Assembly (NCBI GenBank): GCA_016793165.1
Contig: JAEULA010000033.1
Coordinates: forward strand, 1 to 37,215
Source: Alphaproteobacteria bacterium
Lineage (GTDB): Bacteria > Pseudomonadota > Alphaproteobacteria > CACIAM-22H2
Length of the DNA: 37,215 nt
Direction: 5' to 3'
Part shown: positions 1 through 10,126 of the stretch, one piece after another
Layout of the letters: each line of letters begins with the position of its first letter
Numbering within the stretch: the stretch's first letter is position 1
Notes under the pieces: model-generated
Told to the model about the DNA's origin: nothing
Seen by the model: the letters and a program-made list of their open reading frames with translations, nothing else
Database searches by the model: none
Position numbers and translations under genes: made by a program

Positions 1-761
1 GCGTAGACGTCAGTGCCACGCACGTCCGCTTGCGGGCTGAAGCCGTAGGTCACCACGCGGCGGTCGGTGATCCGGCTGTAGAGCGCCTGCACCTCGGGGT
101 GGTCGATGCAGAGCACCGCGAAGCCGTAGAACGGCAGCCGCTCGACGAAGCCGTAGTAGGCGTCGCGGACCGCGTCGAAGCTGCCCCAGAACTCCATGTG
201 CTCGGGGTCGATGTTGGTGATCACCCCGATCGTCGCCGGCAGGCGCAGGAAGCTGCCGTCGCTCTCGTCGGCCTCGACCACCATCCACTCGCCGGAGCCC
301 AGATGGGCGTTGGTGCCGTAGGCGTTGATGATGCCGCCGTTGATCACGGTCGGGTCCAGCCCGGCCGCGTCGAGCATCGCCGCGCACATCGACGTCGTCG
401 TCGTCTTGCCGTGCGTGCCCGCCACGGCGATCGACCACTTCAGCCGCATCAGCTCGGCGAGCATCTCGGCGCGGCGGACCACCGGCAGATGGCGCTCGCG
501 CGCGGCCCGGATCTCGGGATTGTCCGACTTCACGGCGGTCGAGACGACCACGACCTCGGCATTGCCGAGATTCTCGGCGCGGTGGCCGACCATCGTCCTG
601 ACGCCGAGCCCGGCCAGCCGTTTCACGTTGGGATTCTCGGCCTGGTCGGATCCCTGAACCTTGTAGCCGAGGTTGTGCAGGATCTCGGCGATGCCGGACA
701 TGCCGATGCCGCCGATGCCGATGAAGTGGATGATGCCGAGGTCGAGCGGAAGGGCTCTCAT
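1..761 (-). CDS. murC: UDP-N-acetylmuramate--L-alanine ligase MurC (partial, C-terminus outside window)
   Basis: MurC adds L-alanine to UDP-MurNAc in the cytoplasm, the first amino-acid step of the peptidoglycan stem peptide. The visible 253 residues include the N-terminal nucleotide-binding motif [12 protein letters not shown] (about 12-23), the Mur ligase ATP loop GTHGKTTTT (115-123) and the [11 protein letters not shown] stretch typical of MurC. A full MurC is about 470 residues, so roughly the C-terminal half lies beyond the left edge. The ATG at 761 overlaps the murG stop as ATGA and has a GGAG ribosome site inside murG, pointing to coupled translation. It is the last visible gene of the dcw operon. 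The family assignment is secure. Confidence 0.96.
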   Translation of the reverse strand, partial: MRALPLDLGIIHFIGIGGIGMSGIAEILHNLGYKVQGSDQAENPNVKRLAGLGVRTMVGHRAENLGNAEVVVVSTAVKSDNPEIRAARERHLPVVRRAEMLAELMRLKWSIAVAGTHGKTTTTSMCAAMLDAAGLDPTVINGGIINAYGTNAHLGSGEWMVVEADESDGSFLRLPATIGVITNIDPEHMEFWGSFDAVRDAYYGFVERLPFYGFAVLCIDHPEVQALYSRITDRRVVTYGFSPQADVRGTDVY

Positions 762-1873
762 GCCGCTTTCTCCAGCGAGTTGCCGTTGGCCGGCATGAGC
801 GCGTCGACGATGTCGGCCAGCCGCTCGGCCGCTTCGGGACGGCCCAGCGAATGGGCGGCCGCGGCGGCCGCGATAAGGGGAGTCGCGTCCGACATCCAGC
901 CTCGAACGCGCTCGGCGAGCGCCGCCGCCGTGAAGCCCGCCTGGCCCAGGACCCAGCCCCCGCCCGCAGCCGCCAGTGCCCGGGCGTTCGCGGTCTGGTG
1001 GTCGTCGGTCGCGAAGGGATAGGGCACGAACAGGGCCGGCCGGCCGATGCACGCGATCTCGGCGCAGGTCGAGGCGCCGGCGCGGCAGATCACGACATGC
1101 GCCCGGACCATGCGCTGGCCGATGTCGGCGAAGAACGTCTCGACCTCGGCGTCGATTCCCGCGGCGACATACGCGGCCTTCGCGCGCGCCGCATCCTCCG
1201 GCCGCGCCTGGTGGGTGATGCGCAGGCGACGACGGTCGTCCTCGTCGAGCCGGGCGAGGGCAGCGGGGATGACGTCGCTGAACGCGCGGGCGCCCTGGCT
1301 GCCGCCCACGACCAGCAGGTGGAAGGGCTGGCCGCTGACCGGCGCCGGATAGCCGACATTGCGCAGCGCGCGGATCGCCGGGCGCACGGGATTTCCGACA
1401 TAGTCCGTGACCGCGCCGCGCGGTGCGCGGGCGACGCTGGCGAAGGATGTCGCGATCCGGCGGACATGGCCCGCGAGCAGTCGGTTGGCCCGGCCGAGCA
1501 CCGCATTCTGCTCGTGCAGCAGCGTCGGCACACCCGCGCGCGCGGCGGCGAACAGCGTGGGCAGGGACGGGTAGCCGCCGAATCCGACGACGACCGCCGG
1601 CGCCAGCGAATCGATCAGGCGGCGCGCGCGCGGCACTGCCGTCGCGACGCTCGCGAGGCCGAGCACGCGCGAGATCACGCCGTCGCCCATCCGGCGCAGC
1701 CCGAGCGCATGGGTCTCGATCTTGCCGAGCGTGCCGCCGTAGTTGCGCGTCGCGATGTCGGTGACGAGCGCCAGCCGTCGGCCGCGTCCGAGGAGCGCCT
1801 CGGCCAGCGCTTCCGCCGGAAAGACGTGTCCGCCGGTTCCGCCGGCCGCCAGGACGACGAGCGGATTGCTCAT
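758..1873 (-). CDS. murG: UDP-GlcNAc:lipid I N-acetylglucosaminyltransferase MurG
   Basis: MurG transfers GlcNAc from UDP-GlcNAc to lipid I on the inner face of the cytoplasmic membrane, giving lipid II. The 371-residue product has normal length for the family. It carries the N-terminal glycine-rich [10 protein letters not shown] motif (11-20), HEQN (120-123) and the second glycine-rich loop GGSQGAR (190-196), all standard GT28 landmarks. The ATG overlaps the ftsW stop by ATGA and its own stop overlaps the murC start in the same way. The gene acts directly after MraY, encoded three genes upstream. Nothing is unusual in the sequence. Confidence 0.97.
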   Translation of the reverse strand: MSNPLVVLAAGGTGGHVFPAEALAEALLGRGRRLALVTDIATRNYGGTLGKIETHALGLRRMGDGVISRVLGLASVATAVPRARRLIDSLAPAVVVGFGGYPSLPTLFAAARAGVPTLLHEQNAVLGRANRLLAGHVRRIATSFASVARAPRGAVTDYVGNPVRPAIRALRNVGYPAPVSGQPFHLLVVGGSQGARAFSDVIPAALARLDEDDRRRLRITHQARPEDAARAKAAYVAAGIDAEVETFFADIGQRMVRAHVVICRAGASTCAEIACIGRPALFVPYPFATDDHQTANARALAAAGGGWVLGQAGFTAAALAERVRGWMSDATPLIAAAAAAHSLGRPEAAERLADIVDALMPANGNSLEKAA

Positions 1874-2997
1874 TCGCCCTCTCCGGGGCCGTAGCGCTTG
1901 CGGCTCAGCGCGAGCACGAAGCCCATGCCGAGCGACAGCGCGAGCAGCGACGATCCGCCATAGGAGATGAACGGCAGCGTCATGCCCTTGGTCGGCAGCA
2001 GGTGCAGCGTCGAGCCCATGTTGATGATCGCCTGAAGGCCGAACTGGACCAGCAGGCCGGCGGTCGCGAGCATCGCGAACAGGTTGTTCTCCGACAGCAG
2101 CCGGCCGAAGCCCCGCAGCACGACGAAGGCGAAGAGCAGCACGATCGCAAGGCAGGCGATCAGGCCGAACTCCTCGCCGGCGACGGCGAAGACGAAGTCC
2201 GAATGCGCGTCGGGCAAGTGGGTCTTGACCGTGCCCTCACCGGGGCCGCGGCCGGAGAGCCCGCCGTTGGTGAAGGCCTCCAGCGAGCGCGTGACCTGAT
2301 AGGTGTCGCCCGAGCTCGGGTCGAGGAAGCGGTTGATGCGGCTCTGGACATGCGGGAAGAAGAAGTACGCGGCCGTCAGCGCCCCCGCCCCGGCGCCGCC
2401 GAGCAGCAGTACCCAGAGCATCCGCAGGCCGGCGAGGAAGTACTGCGCGAACCAGACCGACGATACGACGACGGCCATGCCGACGTCGGGCTGCAGCAGG
2501 AGCAGCACCAGGACGGTCGCGTAGAGCGCGATCGCGATGAGGTCGCCGGGTACGCCGACCTGGCGGCGCTGCAGGGCGAAGAGCCAGGCGGCGATCACCG
2601 CGAAGCTCGGCTTCACGAACTCCGAGGGCTGCAGCGAGAAGCCCGGCAGGTTGATCCAGCGCCGCGCGCCTTTGATCTCGGCGCCGACCACAAAGGTCAA
2701 TGCCAGGAGGGCGACGGCGGCGAGGAGCGTGAAGGCGGCGACCCGGCGCACGCTCGAGAGGTCGAGCAGCGAAACGCCCAGCATCACCCCGATGGCGACC
2801 GGCAGCAGCAGGAACTGGCGACGCACGAAGTAGAACGGCTCGAGGCCGAGCTTTTCGGCCACCGGCGGCGTCGACGCCATCGCCAGGATGGCGCCGATGG
2901 CGATCAGCGCCGCGATCGCGGCGAGCGACCAGCGGTCGACGGTCCACCACCAGCGGGCGACCAGCGAGTTGTCTGCACGGGCGAACCCGACGCTCAT
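1870..2997 (-). CDS. ftsW: Septal peptidoglycan glycosyltransferase FtsW (SEDS family)
   Basis: FtsW polymerises lipid II into glycan strands at the septum, working with the transpeptidase FtsI encoded in the same operon. The 375-residue protein is almost entirely hydrophobic helices, as expected for a SEDS protein with about ten membrane segments. It contains family landmarks such as [31 protein letters not shown] and a C-terminal PFISYGGSS. The start at 2997 is chosen because it overlaps the murD stop as ATGA. The same frame stays open further upstream, but that extension lies antiparallel to nothing useful and reads as low-complexity arginine-rich sequence inside murD. Confidence 0.96.
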   Translation of the reverse strand: MSVGFARADNSLVARWWWTVDRWSLAAIAALIAIGAILAMASTPPVAEKLGLEPFYFVRRQFLLLPVAIGVMLGVSLLDLSSVRRVAAFTLLAAVALLALTFVVGAEIKGARRWINLPGFSLQPSEFVKPSFAVIAAWLFALQRRQVGVPGDLIAIALYATVLVLLLLQPDVGMAVVVSSVWFAQYFLAGLRMLWVLLLGGAGAGALTAAYFFFPHVQSRINRFLDPSSGDTYQVTRSLEAFTNGGLSGRGPGEGTVKTHLPDAHSDFVFAVAGEEFGLIACLAIVLLFAFVVLRGFGRLLSENNLFAMLATAGLLVQFGLQAIINMGSTLHLLPTKGMTLPFISYGGSSLLALSLGMGFVLALSRKRYGPGEGE

Positions 2998-4400
2998 GCC
3001 GCCTGACCTTCTTGCTCGAGGGCGTGGACGAGTTCCCGGAAGCGGTTGCCGCGCGCCTCGAAGTTGGCGAACTGGTCGAAGGATGCGCAGGCAGGGGAGA
3101 GCAGCACGATTCGCTCGCGTGCGCTCGTACCGGCGGCATCGGCGTCGCGGGCGGCGGCCGCGACCGCATCGTCCAGCGTGCCGCACGGCTCGTAGGGCAC
3201 GCCCGCGGCGGCCAACGTGACGGCGAAGTCGCCGGCGGCCTTGCCGATCAGATAGGCCTTGCGGATGCGCGGGAAGAACGGCCCGAGGGAATCGATGCCG
3301 CCTTCCTTGGCGAGGCCGCCTGCGATCCACCAGATCGAGTCGTAGCAACCCAGCGCCTTGGACGCGGCGTCGGCGTTGGTCGCCTTGCTGTCGTTGACAT
3401 AGGCGACACCCCGCAGCGTCGCGACGCGTTCCTGGCGATGGGCGAGGCCGGGATAGCTCGACAGCCCGGCGACGATCGCGTTCTCCGGGACGCCGACGGC
3501 GCGACATACGGCATAGGCCGCGGCGGCGTTCTGCCAGTTGTGGCGGCCCGGCAGCGTCGCGATCGGCCGCAGGTCGGCGATCTCGCGCGCCGCGGCGCCC
3601 GTGGCGTCCACCAGGTGCCCGTCGAGCACGAACACGCCGCGGGTCAGCCGCTTTTCGGCCGAGATCGGGACGACCACCTGGTCGCCCGCCTGCTGCAGGG
3701 CGCTGCAGATGCCGGCGGTGATCGCGTCGTCGACGCCGACCACGGCAACGCGCGGACTGGTCTGGCGATTGAAGATGCGGCGCTTCGCCGCGACGTAGCC
3801 GTCCATCCCGCCGTGGCGATCGAGGTGGTCGGGCGTCACGTTGAGCAGCACGGCGACGTCGAAGGTGATCGAGCTGGTGATCTCGAGCTGGTAGCTCGAC
3901 ATTTCCAGGACGTAGATCCCTTCCGGACCCAGCGGCTCGAGGCTCAGAGCCGGCGTACCGATGTTGCCGCCGACCTGCACCGCGCGCCCCGCCGTCTGCA
4001 GGATGTGGCCGACCAGGGCGGTCGTCGTCGACTTGCCGTTGGTCCCGGTGATCCCGATCCAGCTCGGCTCGCGGATCGACCGCGCCAGCAGTTCGATGTC
4101 GCCGATCAGCTCCGCATTGTGCTGCCGGGCCAGCGCCGCGACCGGGTGCGGGGCAGGGTGCGTGTGCGGGATGCCCGGGCTGATGACGAGCGTGGTGATC
4201 TCGCGCCAGTCGGTCTTGAGCAGGTCGACGATCGGGATGCCCCGGGCCGCCGCCGCCTGGCGCGCCGCCTCGCTGTCGTCCCAGGCGCGCACCTCGGCGC
4301 CGGCCGCGACCAGCGCCTCGGCCGCGACGCGTCCCGACTTGCCGAGGCCCAGCACCGCGACCGGCAATCCGTTGAAGGCGAAGACGTCGATGAGCCCCAT
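2994..4400 (-). CDS. murD: UDP-N-acetylmuramoyl-L-alanine--D-glutamate ligase MurD
   Basis: MurD adds D-glutamate to UDP-MurNAc-L-Ala in the cytoplasm. The 468-residue product has the N-terminal uridine-binding segment VAVLGLGKSG (14-23), the ATP loop GTNGKSTTT (119-127), the NVTPDHLDRHG stretch of the central domain and a C-terminal Mur ligase domain with NDSKATN and LLSPACASFD, which is characteristic of MurD. The chosen ATG at 4400 is five bases after the mraY stop. The upstream open stretch in this frame overlaps mraY and is not MurD-like. The stop overlaps the ftsW start. Length and motifs are normal. Confidence 0.96.
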   Translation of the reverse strand: MGLIDVFAFNGLPVAVLGLGKSGRVAAEALVAAGAEVRAWDDSEAARQAAAARGIPIVDLLKTDWREITTLVISPGIPHTHPAPHPVAALARQHNAELIGDIELLARSIREPSWIGITGTNGKSTTTALVGHILQTAGRAVQVGGNIGTPALSLEPLGPEGIYVLEMSSYQLEITSSITFDVAVLLNVTPDHLDRHGGMDGYVAAKRRIFNRQTSPRVAVVGVDDAITAGICSALQQAGDQVVVPISAEKRLTRGVFVLDGHLVDATGAAAREIADLRPIATLPGRHNWQNAAAAYAVCRAVGVPENAIVAGLSSYPGLAHRQERVATLRGVAYVNDSKATNADAASKALGCYDSIWWIAGGLAKEGGIDSLGPFFPRIRKAYLIGKAAGDFAVTLAAAGVPYEPCGTLDDAVAAAARDADAAGTSARERIVLLSPACASFDQFANFEARGNRFRELVHALEQEGQAA

Positions 4401-4405
4401 CTCGG

Positions 4406-5491
4406 CTACCGCAGCTTCAGCGTCGAGAGTCCGGCGAGCGCCAGGATCATCGCTATGATCCAGAACCGGATGACGATGGTCGGTTCCTTCCAGCCCTTCT
4501 TCTCGAAGTGGTGGTGGAGCGGCGCCATCATGAACACGCGCTTGCCCGTGAGCTTGAACGAGGCGACCTGCACGATAACCGAGACGGTCTCGAGCACGAA
4601 CAGGCCGCCGACGATCGCGAGCACGATCTCGTGCTTGGTGACGACGGCGACGGCGCCGAGCGCGCCGCCCATCGACAGCGAGCCCGTGTCGCCCATGAAC
4701 ACCATGGCCGGCGGCGCGTTGAACCACAGGAAGCCGAGCGCGGCGCCGACGATGGCGGCGCAGAACACGGTGAGTTCGCCCGTGCCGGGCACGTAGTGGA
4801 TCAGCAGGTAGTTCGAGAACACGCTGTTGCCGACGACGTAGGCGAAGGCCGCGAAGCACCCGGCCGCGATGGCGACCGGAACGATCGCGAGACCGTCGAG
4901 GCCGTCGGTCAGGTTGACCGCGTTCGAGGCGCCGACCATCACCAGCGCCGCGAAGACGAAGAACAGGGGCCCGAGGTCGATCAGCAGGCTCTTGAGGAAC
5001 GGCACCGCCAACGACGTCGACAGGGCGTCGCGCTCGGGCATCACCCACACGATCCAGCCGGTCGCGGAGACGCCGACGAGCATCTGCAGGAGGAATTTCA
5101 GCCGGGCCGTTATCCCGCGACCGCGCTTCGTGAGCTTCTGGAAGTCGTCGTAGAAGCCGATCAGCCCGAAGCTCACGGTGACGGCGAGCACGGCCCAGAC
5201 GTAGCCGTTACGCAGATCGGCCCACAGGAGCGTCGAGATCGAGACCGCGAGCAGGATGAGGACGCCGCCCATGGTCGGCGTCCCCTTCTTCGCGAGATGC
5301 GTCTCCGGCGTGTCCTCGCGCACCGTCGCGTTGGGCTGCTTCGAGCGCAGCCAGCGGATCAGCGACGGCCCGAGGATGAAGCTGACGATAAGCGCCGTCA
5401 CCAGCGCGCCGCCCGAGCGAAACGAGATGTAGCGGAAGAGATTGAGCGGCCCGACGTCGCCGGCGAGGGGGAACAGCAGGAGGTAGAGCAT
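4406..5491 (-). CDS. mraY: Phospho-N-acetylmuramoyl-pentapeptide transferase MraY
   Basis: MraY is an integral membrane enzyme that moves phospho-MurNAc-pentapeptide from UDP to undecaprenyl phosphate, producing lipid I. The 361-residue protein is rich in membrane helices. It shows the family signatures [16 protein letters not shown] (first acidic motif), [19 protein letters not shown] and the histidine-rich [13 protein letters not shown] loop. The ATG at 5491 follows a textbook AGGAGG ribosome site that lies directly behind the murF stop, with nine bases between the genes. It is one of the few junctions in this operon without overlap. Confidence 0.97.
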   Translation of the reverse strand: MLYLLLFPLAGDVGPLNLFRYISFRSGGALVTALIVSFILGPSLIRWLRSKQPNATVREDTPETHLAKKGTPTMGGVLILLAVSISTLLWADLRNGYVWAVLAVTVSFGLIGFYDDFQKLTKRGRGITARLKFLLQMLVGVSATGWIVWVMPERDALSTSLAVPFLKSLLIDLGPLFFVFAALVMVGASNAVNLTDGLDGLAIVPVAIAAGCFAAFAYVVGNSVFSNYLLIHYVPGTGELTVFCAAIVGAALGFLWFNAPPAMVFMGDTGSLSMGGALGAVAVVTKHEIVLAIVGGLFVLETVSVIVQVASFKLTGKRVFMMAPLHHHFEKKGWKEPTIVIRFWIIAMILALAGLSTLKLR

Positions 5492-5500
5492 CGGTCCTCC

Positions 5501-6934
5501 TCAGCCCGCCGTGCGGGGCGCGCGGCCGCCCGTCGCTGGGACGTCGAGTGCCAGCAGGGCTTCGACGATCCGGCTCATGCGGCTGCCGAGCGAGCCCTTG
5601 ACCATCACGACGTCGCCGCCGCGCACCGCCGCCGCGACGACGGCGGCGAGTTCGACCGAGCTTGGCGCGTGGGCGCCGCGCATCGCGGCGGGCAGCGCCG
5701 CGTGCAGATGCGCCATTTCAGGGCCGCAGGTGAACACGAGCTCGACGCCCGTCGACACGAGCGGTTCGCAGAGCTCGGCATGGAGCGCCGTCGCCTCAGG
5801 GCCGAGCTCGAGCATGTCGCCCAGCACCGCGATCCGGCGGCCGGCCGGACCGGGGCGGGCCTGGGCAAGGACGTCGAAGGCCGCCCGCATCGAGGTCGGA
5901 TTGGCGTTGTAGGACTCGTCGATCAGCACGAAGCGCGCGTCGCCGCGCCCGATTGGCTGCTGGCGTCCGCGACCCTTGACCGCCGAGACGTCGGCGAGCC
6001 GGACGGCGGCGCGCTCGACATCGGCGCCGATCGCCTCCACCGCCGCGAGGACCGCGAGCGAATTCATCGCCCAGTGCCGGCCCGGGGCGCCGATGCGATA
6101 TCGCAGCACGCGACCGCGGATCGTCGCAGCGACGGCCGATCCGCCGGAGTCGGGCTCGAGGCCGACCAGCCGCAGCTCGGCCGCGGGGTCGGCGCCGAAG
6201 CCGACGATGCGCGAGAATCCGCGCGCGGCGGCCCGCGCGGCGAGCATCGCATAGTGGGGAATGTCGCGATTGATCACCGCGGCCCTGCCGCCGGCCTCGA
6301 AGATCTCGGCCTTGGCGGCGGCGACGCCGTCGATGCCGTCGGGAAAGTTCTGCGTATGGGCAGCGGCGATCGTCGTGATCACGGCGACCTCCGGTCGCAC
6401 GAGGCGGACGAGCGGCGAGATCTCGCCGGCGTGGTTCATGCCGATCTCGAACACGGCGTAGACCGCCTCGACCGGCAGGCGGGCGAGCGTCACCGGGACG
6501 CCGATGTGGTTGTTGAAGCTGGCGGCCGCGCCGTGGGTGGGCGCCTGCTCGGCGAGCACGAGGCGCAGCGCCTCCTTGGTGCTCGTCTTGCCGACGCTGC
6601 CGGTGACGGCCACCGCGCGCAGGTCCGGCGTGCGCGCCCGCGCCGCGGCGCCGAGGCGCGTGAGGGCCTCGAGCGTGTCGTCGACGAGGTGGATGGCGGT
6701 GCCGATGGGCAGCGCCTGGCGTGCCCGCGACACCATCACCGCGCTGGCGCCCGCCGCGACGGCGGCGGCGACGTGGTCATGACCGTCATGCGTGTCGCCG
6801 CGCAGCGCCACGAAGAGGTCGCCGGGCTGGAGCGTGCGGCTGTCGATCGAAACGCCCGTGGCGTGCCAGGAGCGGTTCGAGCGTCCCCCGGTGGCGGCCT
6901 CGACCGCGGCGCTGGTCCACAGGGCCCGGGTCAC
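5501..6934 (-). CDS. murF: UDP-N-acetylmuramoyl-tripeptide--D-alanyl-D-alanine ligase MurF
   Basis: MurF attaches D-Ala-D-Ala to the UDP-MurNAc-tripeptide, completing the cytoplasmic precursor. The 477-residue product has the N-terminal SIDSRTLQPGDLFVAL motif (about 29-44), the ATP loop TGSVGKTS (111-118), FEIGMNHAGEI of the central domain and DESYNANPTSM in the C-terminal domain. The start is a GTG at 6934 that overlaps the murE stop as GTGA. No ATG upstream gives a sensible MurF N-terminus, whereas the GTG gives V-T-R-A-L-W at the usual distance from SIDSR. The product ends in a short Pro/Arg-rich tail. Confidence 0.95.
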   Translation of the reverse strand: MTRALWTSAAVEAATGGRSNRSWHATGVSIDSRTLQPGDLFVALRGDTHDGHDHVAAAVAAGASAVMVSRARQALPIGTAIHLVDDTLEALTRLGAAARARTPDLRAVAVTGSVGKTSTKEALRLVLAEQAPTHGAAASFNNHIGVPVTLARLPVEAVYAVFEIGMNHAGEISPLVRLVRPEVAVITTIAAAHTQNFPDGIDGVAAAKAEIFEAGGRAAVINRDIPHYAMLAARAAARGFSRIVGFGADPAAELRLVGLEPDSGGSAVAATIRGRVLRYRIGAPGRHWAMNSLAVLAAVEAIGADVERAAVRLADVSAVKGRGRQQPIGRGDARFVLIDESYNANPTSMRAAFDVLAQARPGPAGRRIAVLGDMLELGPEATALHAELCEPLVSTGVELVFTCGPEMAHLHAALPAAMRGAHAPSSVELAAVVAAAVRGGDVVMVKGSLGSRMSRIVEALLALDVPATGGRAPRTAG

Positions 6935-8409
6935 GACGCGACCCGCTCGTCGGCGGTCCGCTGCGCGGCCCGGGCGACCTCGATGTCGTCGAAGGGATGC
7001 ACGATATTGCCCACGATCTGTCCGCGCTCGTGGCCCTTGCCGGCGACGACCAGCACGTCGCCCGCCTGCAGGCCGGCCGTAGCGAGGAAGATCGCCTCGC
7101 GTCGAGACGCCACTTCGGTCGCACCGGGGCAGGCGCGGAGAATCTGCGACCGGATTGCGGCGGGCTCCTCGCTGCGCGGATTGTCGTCGGTGACGAACAC
7201 GCGGTCGGCGAGCCGCGCCGCGATCTCGCCCATCAGCGGACGCTTGCCGGAATCGCGATCGCCGCCGCACCCGAAGACGACGACGAGCTCGCGCGCGGTG
7301 TGCGGTCGCAGCGCGCGCAGAACGGTCTCGAGCGCATCGGGCTTGTGGGCGTAGTCGACATAGATCGCGGCGCCGTTGGAGCGGCGCGCGACGCGCTGCA
7401 GGCGGCCCGGCACGACCTCGAGCTTCGCCAGCGCCTGGACCGCCCAGGGGGCCTCGGTGCCGCTGCCGACCACGAGCCCGAGCGCCGCCAGCGCGTTCAT
7501 CGCCTGGAATGCGCCGGCCAGAGGCAGCCGCAGCTCGCTGCGGCGGCCGAAGGCTTCGATCGACAGGCTCTGCCCGTCCTCGTCCAGCGTCTGCTCGACA
7601 AGGCGGATCTCGCGGCCGGCGCGCCCGAATCCGATGATCCTCTGCCCGCGGGCGCGGGCGGCCGCGGCCAGCGTCTCGAACTCGGGGGCGTCCGCGTTCA
7701 GCACCGCCGTGCCGCCGGCGGGCAGCAGTTCGGTGAACAGCCGCTGCTTCGCCGCGAGGTAGGCGACCATCGTCGGGTGGTAGTCGAGATGGTCGCGGCT
7801 GAGGTTGGTGAACGCGGCCGCCTTCAGGCGCACGCCGTCGAGGCGGAACTGGTCGAGACCGTGGCTCGACGCTTCCATCGCCACATGGGTGACGCCGGCG
7901 CCCGCGAGCTCCGCAAGGTCCTGATGCAGGGCGACCGGGTCCGGCGTCGTCAGGGCGCCGGATCGCACCATGTGCGGGGCGACGATGCCGAGCGTGCCGA
8001 GGCTCGCGGCCGAGCGGCCCAGGATCGTCCAGAGCTGGCGGGCGAAGGCGGCGACCGACGTCTTGCCGCTTGTGCCGGTCACGGCGGCGATGGTCTCCGG
8101 CTGCGCCGTGAAGAACCGTGCGGCGGCGAGCGCCAGGGCGCGGCGCGGATTGGTCGCCTCGATGACGGCGACGCCGTCGGGCGCGGCGATCCCCGGCGGG
8201 CCCAGGATCACGCGCGCGCCCAGGCGGACGGCGTCCGCGACGAAGCGCGCGCCGTCGGTGCGCGTGCCGCTCAGCGCGGCGAAGAGCATGCCCGGCCGCA
8301 CGGCGCGCGAATCCGTGGCCAACCCGGTCACGTCCGGGTCGCCCGTACCTGGACGCAGCGTGGCGTCCGCATCGGTGAGGGCAGAGGCGCGCACGTCGAT
8401 GGCCGTCAT
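6931..8409 (-). CDS. murE: UDP-N-acetylmuramoyl-tripeptide synthetase MurE, meso-diaminopimelate type
   Basis: MurE adds the third stem-peptide residue. The 492-residue protein carries the ATP loop TGTSGKTS (111-118), the MEASSHGLDQ stretch, and DNPR at about 409-412. DNPR is the known signature of enzymes that add meso-diaminopimelate rather than lysine, as expected in a Gram-negative organism. The ATG at 8409 has a strong AGGGAGG ribosome site. Sixteen bases separate it from the ftsI stop. Its own stop overlaps the murF GTG start. The substrate call rests on that motif and is firm. Confidence 0.97.
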   Translation of the reverse strand: MTAIDVRASALTDADATLRPGTGDPDVTGLATDSRAVRPGMLFAALSGTRTDGARFVADAVRLGARVILGPPGIAAPDGVAVIEATNPRRALALAAARFFTAQPETIAAVTGTSGKTSVAAFARQLWTILGRSAASLGTLGIVAPHMVRSGALTTPDPVALHQDLAELAGAGVTHVAMEASSHGLDQFRLDGVRLKAAAFTNLSRDHLDYHPTMVAYLAAKQRLFTELLPAGGTAVLNADAPEFETLAAAARARGQRIIGFGRAGREIRLVEQTLDEDGQSLSIEAFGRRSELRLPLAGAFQAMNALAALGLVVGSGTEAPWAVQALAKLEVVPGRLQRVARRSNGAAIYVDYAHKPDALETVLRALRPHTARELVVVFGCGGDRDSGKRPLMGEIAARLADRVFVTDDNPRSEEPAAIRSQILRACPGATEVASRREAIFLATAGLQAGDVLVVAGKGHERGQIVGNIVHPFDDIEVARAAQRTADERVAS

Positions 8410-8425
8410 CCTCCCTGCTTTCCGG

Positions 8426-10126
8426 TCAGCGCACCGCGACGTTGATCAGCATCTGGTCGCGGACCATCGGCGCCATCTCGTCGACCGGCTCGATGCCGTA
8501 GAGCGCGGCGATGCGCTGGACGATCCGCTGGATCGACGGCGCGACCACCCAGCCGGCCGTGGCGTAGCCGAAGGTCGACTTGTTGCCCTTGGGTTCATCG
8601 AGCATCATGTAGACGACGAATTTCGGCGAATTCATGGGGAAGGCGCCGACGAAGGACGAGATGCGCGTGTCCTTCTTGTAGCGGCCGTTCTCGATCTTCT
8701 CTGGCGTGCCCGTCTTGCCGCCGACGAGATAGCCGGGGACGTTGGCGCTCTTGGCCGTCCCCTTCTCGACGACGAGCCGCATCAGGCGGCGCATCTGCTC
8801 GGAGGTGCGTCCCGCGATCACGCGCTCGCCGACCGACTGCTCGCCCTCGGCGCGCTTCACGATCGTCGGGTTGCGGTACATGCCGCCGTTGACAATCGCC
8901 GCCGTCGAGGCGGTCAGGGCGAGCGGGCTCACGGAGATGCCGTGGCCGAAGGCGACGGTCATCATGTTGATGTCGCGCCAGGGCGAGGGGACCTGCGGCG
9001 GCGTGATCTCGAGCAGTTCGAACTGCGGCGCCCGGAGCAGGCCGAGCTTGGCGAGGAATTCGCGCTGGCGCTCGCGCCCGACCACCTCGGCCATGCGCAC
9101 CGAGCCGATGTTGGAGGAGTGCATGAACACCTCGGACATGTTCATGATCCGGCGCTGCGGCTTGTAGTCGTCGATGCGGAATCGGGAGATCGAGATCGCC
9201 CGCGTCGCGTCGTAGGGCGTCGCGAGGTTGCCGGTGTTGTAGTCGAGGGCCATCGCGGCGGTGAAGGTCTTGAATGCCGAGCCCGGCTCGTAGATGCCGA
9301 GGGTCAGGCGGTTGAAGCGCGCCTCGGCCGCGGCCGTGCCGGGATTGTTGGCGTCGAAGTCCGGCAGCGACACCATGGCGTAAGTCTCGCCGGAGTTCGG
9401 GTCGAGCAGCATCGCCGCGCCGCCGATCGCGCTGAACTCCTTGATCGCCGCCGCCACCTCCTCGCGCAGGATGTGCTGGGCACGGATGTCGATCGAGAGT
9501 TGCAGCGGCTCGGTGCGCGACTTGAGGCGGTCGTCGAATGCCTGCTCGGCGCCCATCAGGCCGCGGTTGTCGATGTCCGTGAAGCCGACGATGTGTCCGG
9601 TCAGCGCGCCGTGCGGATAGACCCGCCGCTCCTCGCGCTGGAAGTAGACGCCCGCGAGGCCGAGCCGGTTGACGGCGTCCTGCTGCTTGGGCGTGAGGTT
9701 GCGGCGGATCCAAACGAAGCTGCGCTCGCCGGCGAGGCGCTGGTGGATCTCGCGCTCGTTGAGGCCCGGCAGCGTCCGCGCAAGCTTCGCGGCCGCCTCC
9801 TGCGGGTCGATGACGTGGCGCGGATTGGCGTAGAGCGAAGCGGTCGACAGCGACGTCGCGAGCAGGATGCCGTTGCGGTCGACGATGTCGGCGCGGTCCA
9901 TCTGGACGCGCTGAGTCTCGGCGACACGCGGGGCGCGCGGCTCTTGCGCCTCCTTGAGGACGGTGACGTCGACGAGCCGCACGCCGACGACGGCGAATGC
10001 GAGGCCGAACAGGGCGCCGGCGACCACGAGCCGATGGCGCGCGGTCTCCAGCGCCTCCTTGGCCGTGCCGTCGAGGGTCAGGCGGGCCGGGACCCGCGCG
10101 AGGATGTCGCCGACGCGGCTGCCCAT
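8426..10126 (-). CDS. ftsI: Septal peptidoglycan transpeptidase FtsI (class B PBP3)
   Basis: FtsI cross-links septal peptidoglycan in the periplasm as partner of FtsW. The 566-residue protein has a short cytoplasmic N-terminus, one membrane helix at about 32-55, the class B dimerisation region (RGxI-like DRADIVDRNG, about 77-86) and a transpeptidase domain with the catalytic S283-A-F-K286, S337-S-N339 and K471-T-G473 motifs. The ATG at 10126 shares one base with the ftsL stop (TGATG). The frame stays open upstream through ftsL and rsmH but without relevant similarity. Length is normal for an alphaproteobacterial PBP3. Confidence 0.96.
   Translation of the reverse strand: MGSRVGDILARVPARLTLDGTAKEALETARHRLVVAGALFGLAFAVVGVRLVDVTVLKEAQEPRAPRVAETQRVQMDRADIVDRNGILLATSLSTASLYANPRHVIDPQEAAAKLARTLPGLNEREIHQRLAGERSFVWIRRNLTPKQQDAVNRLGLAGVYFQREERRVYPHGALTGHIVGFTDIDNRGLMGAEQAFDDRLKSRTEPLQLSIDIRAQHILREEVAAAIKEFSAIGGAAMLLDPNSGETYAMVSLPDFDANNPGTAAAEARFNRLTLGIYEPGSAFKTFTAAMALDYNTGNLATPYDATRAISISRFRIDDYKPQRRIMNMSEVFMHSSNIGSVRMAEVVGRERQREFLAKLGLLRAPQFELLEITPPQVPSPWRDINMMTVAFGHGISVSPLALTASTAAIVNGGMYRNPTIVKRAEGEQSVGERVIAGRTSEQMRRLMRLVVEKGTAKSANVPGYLVGGKTGTPEKIENGRYKKDTRISSFVGAFPMNSPKFVVYMMLDEPKGNKSTFGYATAGWVVAPSIQRIVQRIAALYGIEPVDEMAPMVRDQMLINVAVR

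Noticed and set aside
4508..7354. A 948-codon open frame on the plus strand opposite mraY-murF-murE.
   Set aside because: It runs antisense to well-conserved genes, is rich in Arg, Asp, His and Gly with no domain, and is the expected by-product of high-GC third codon positions.
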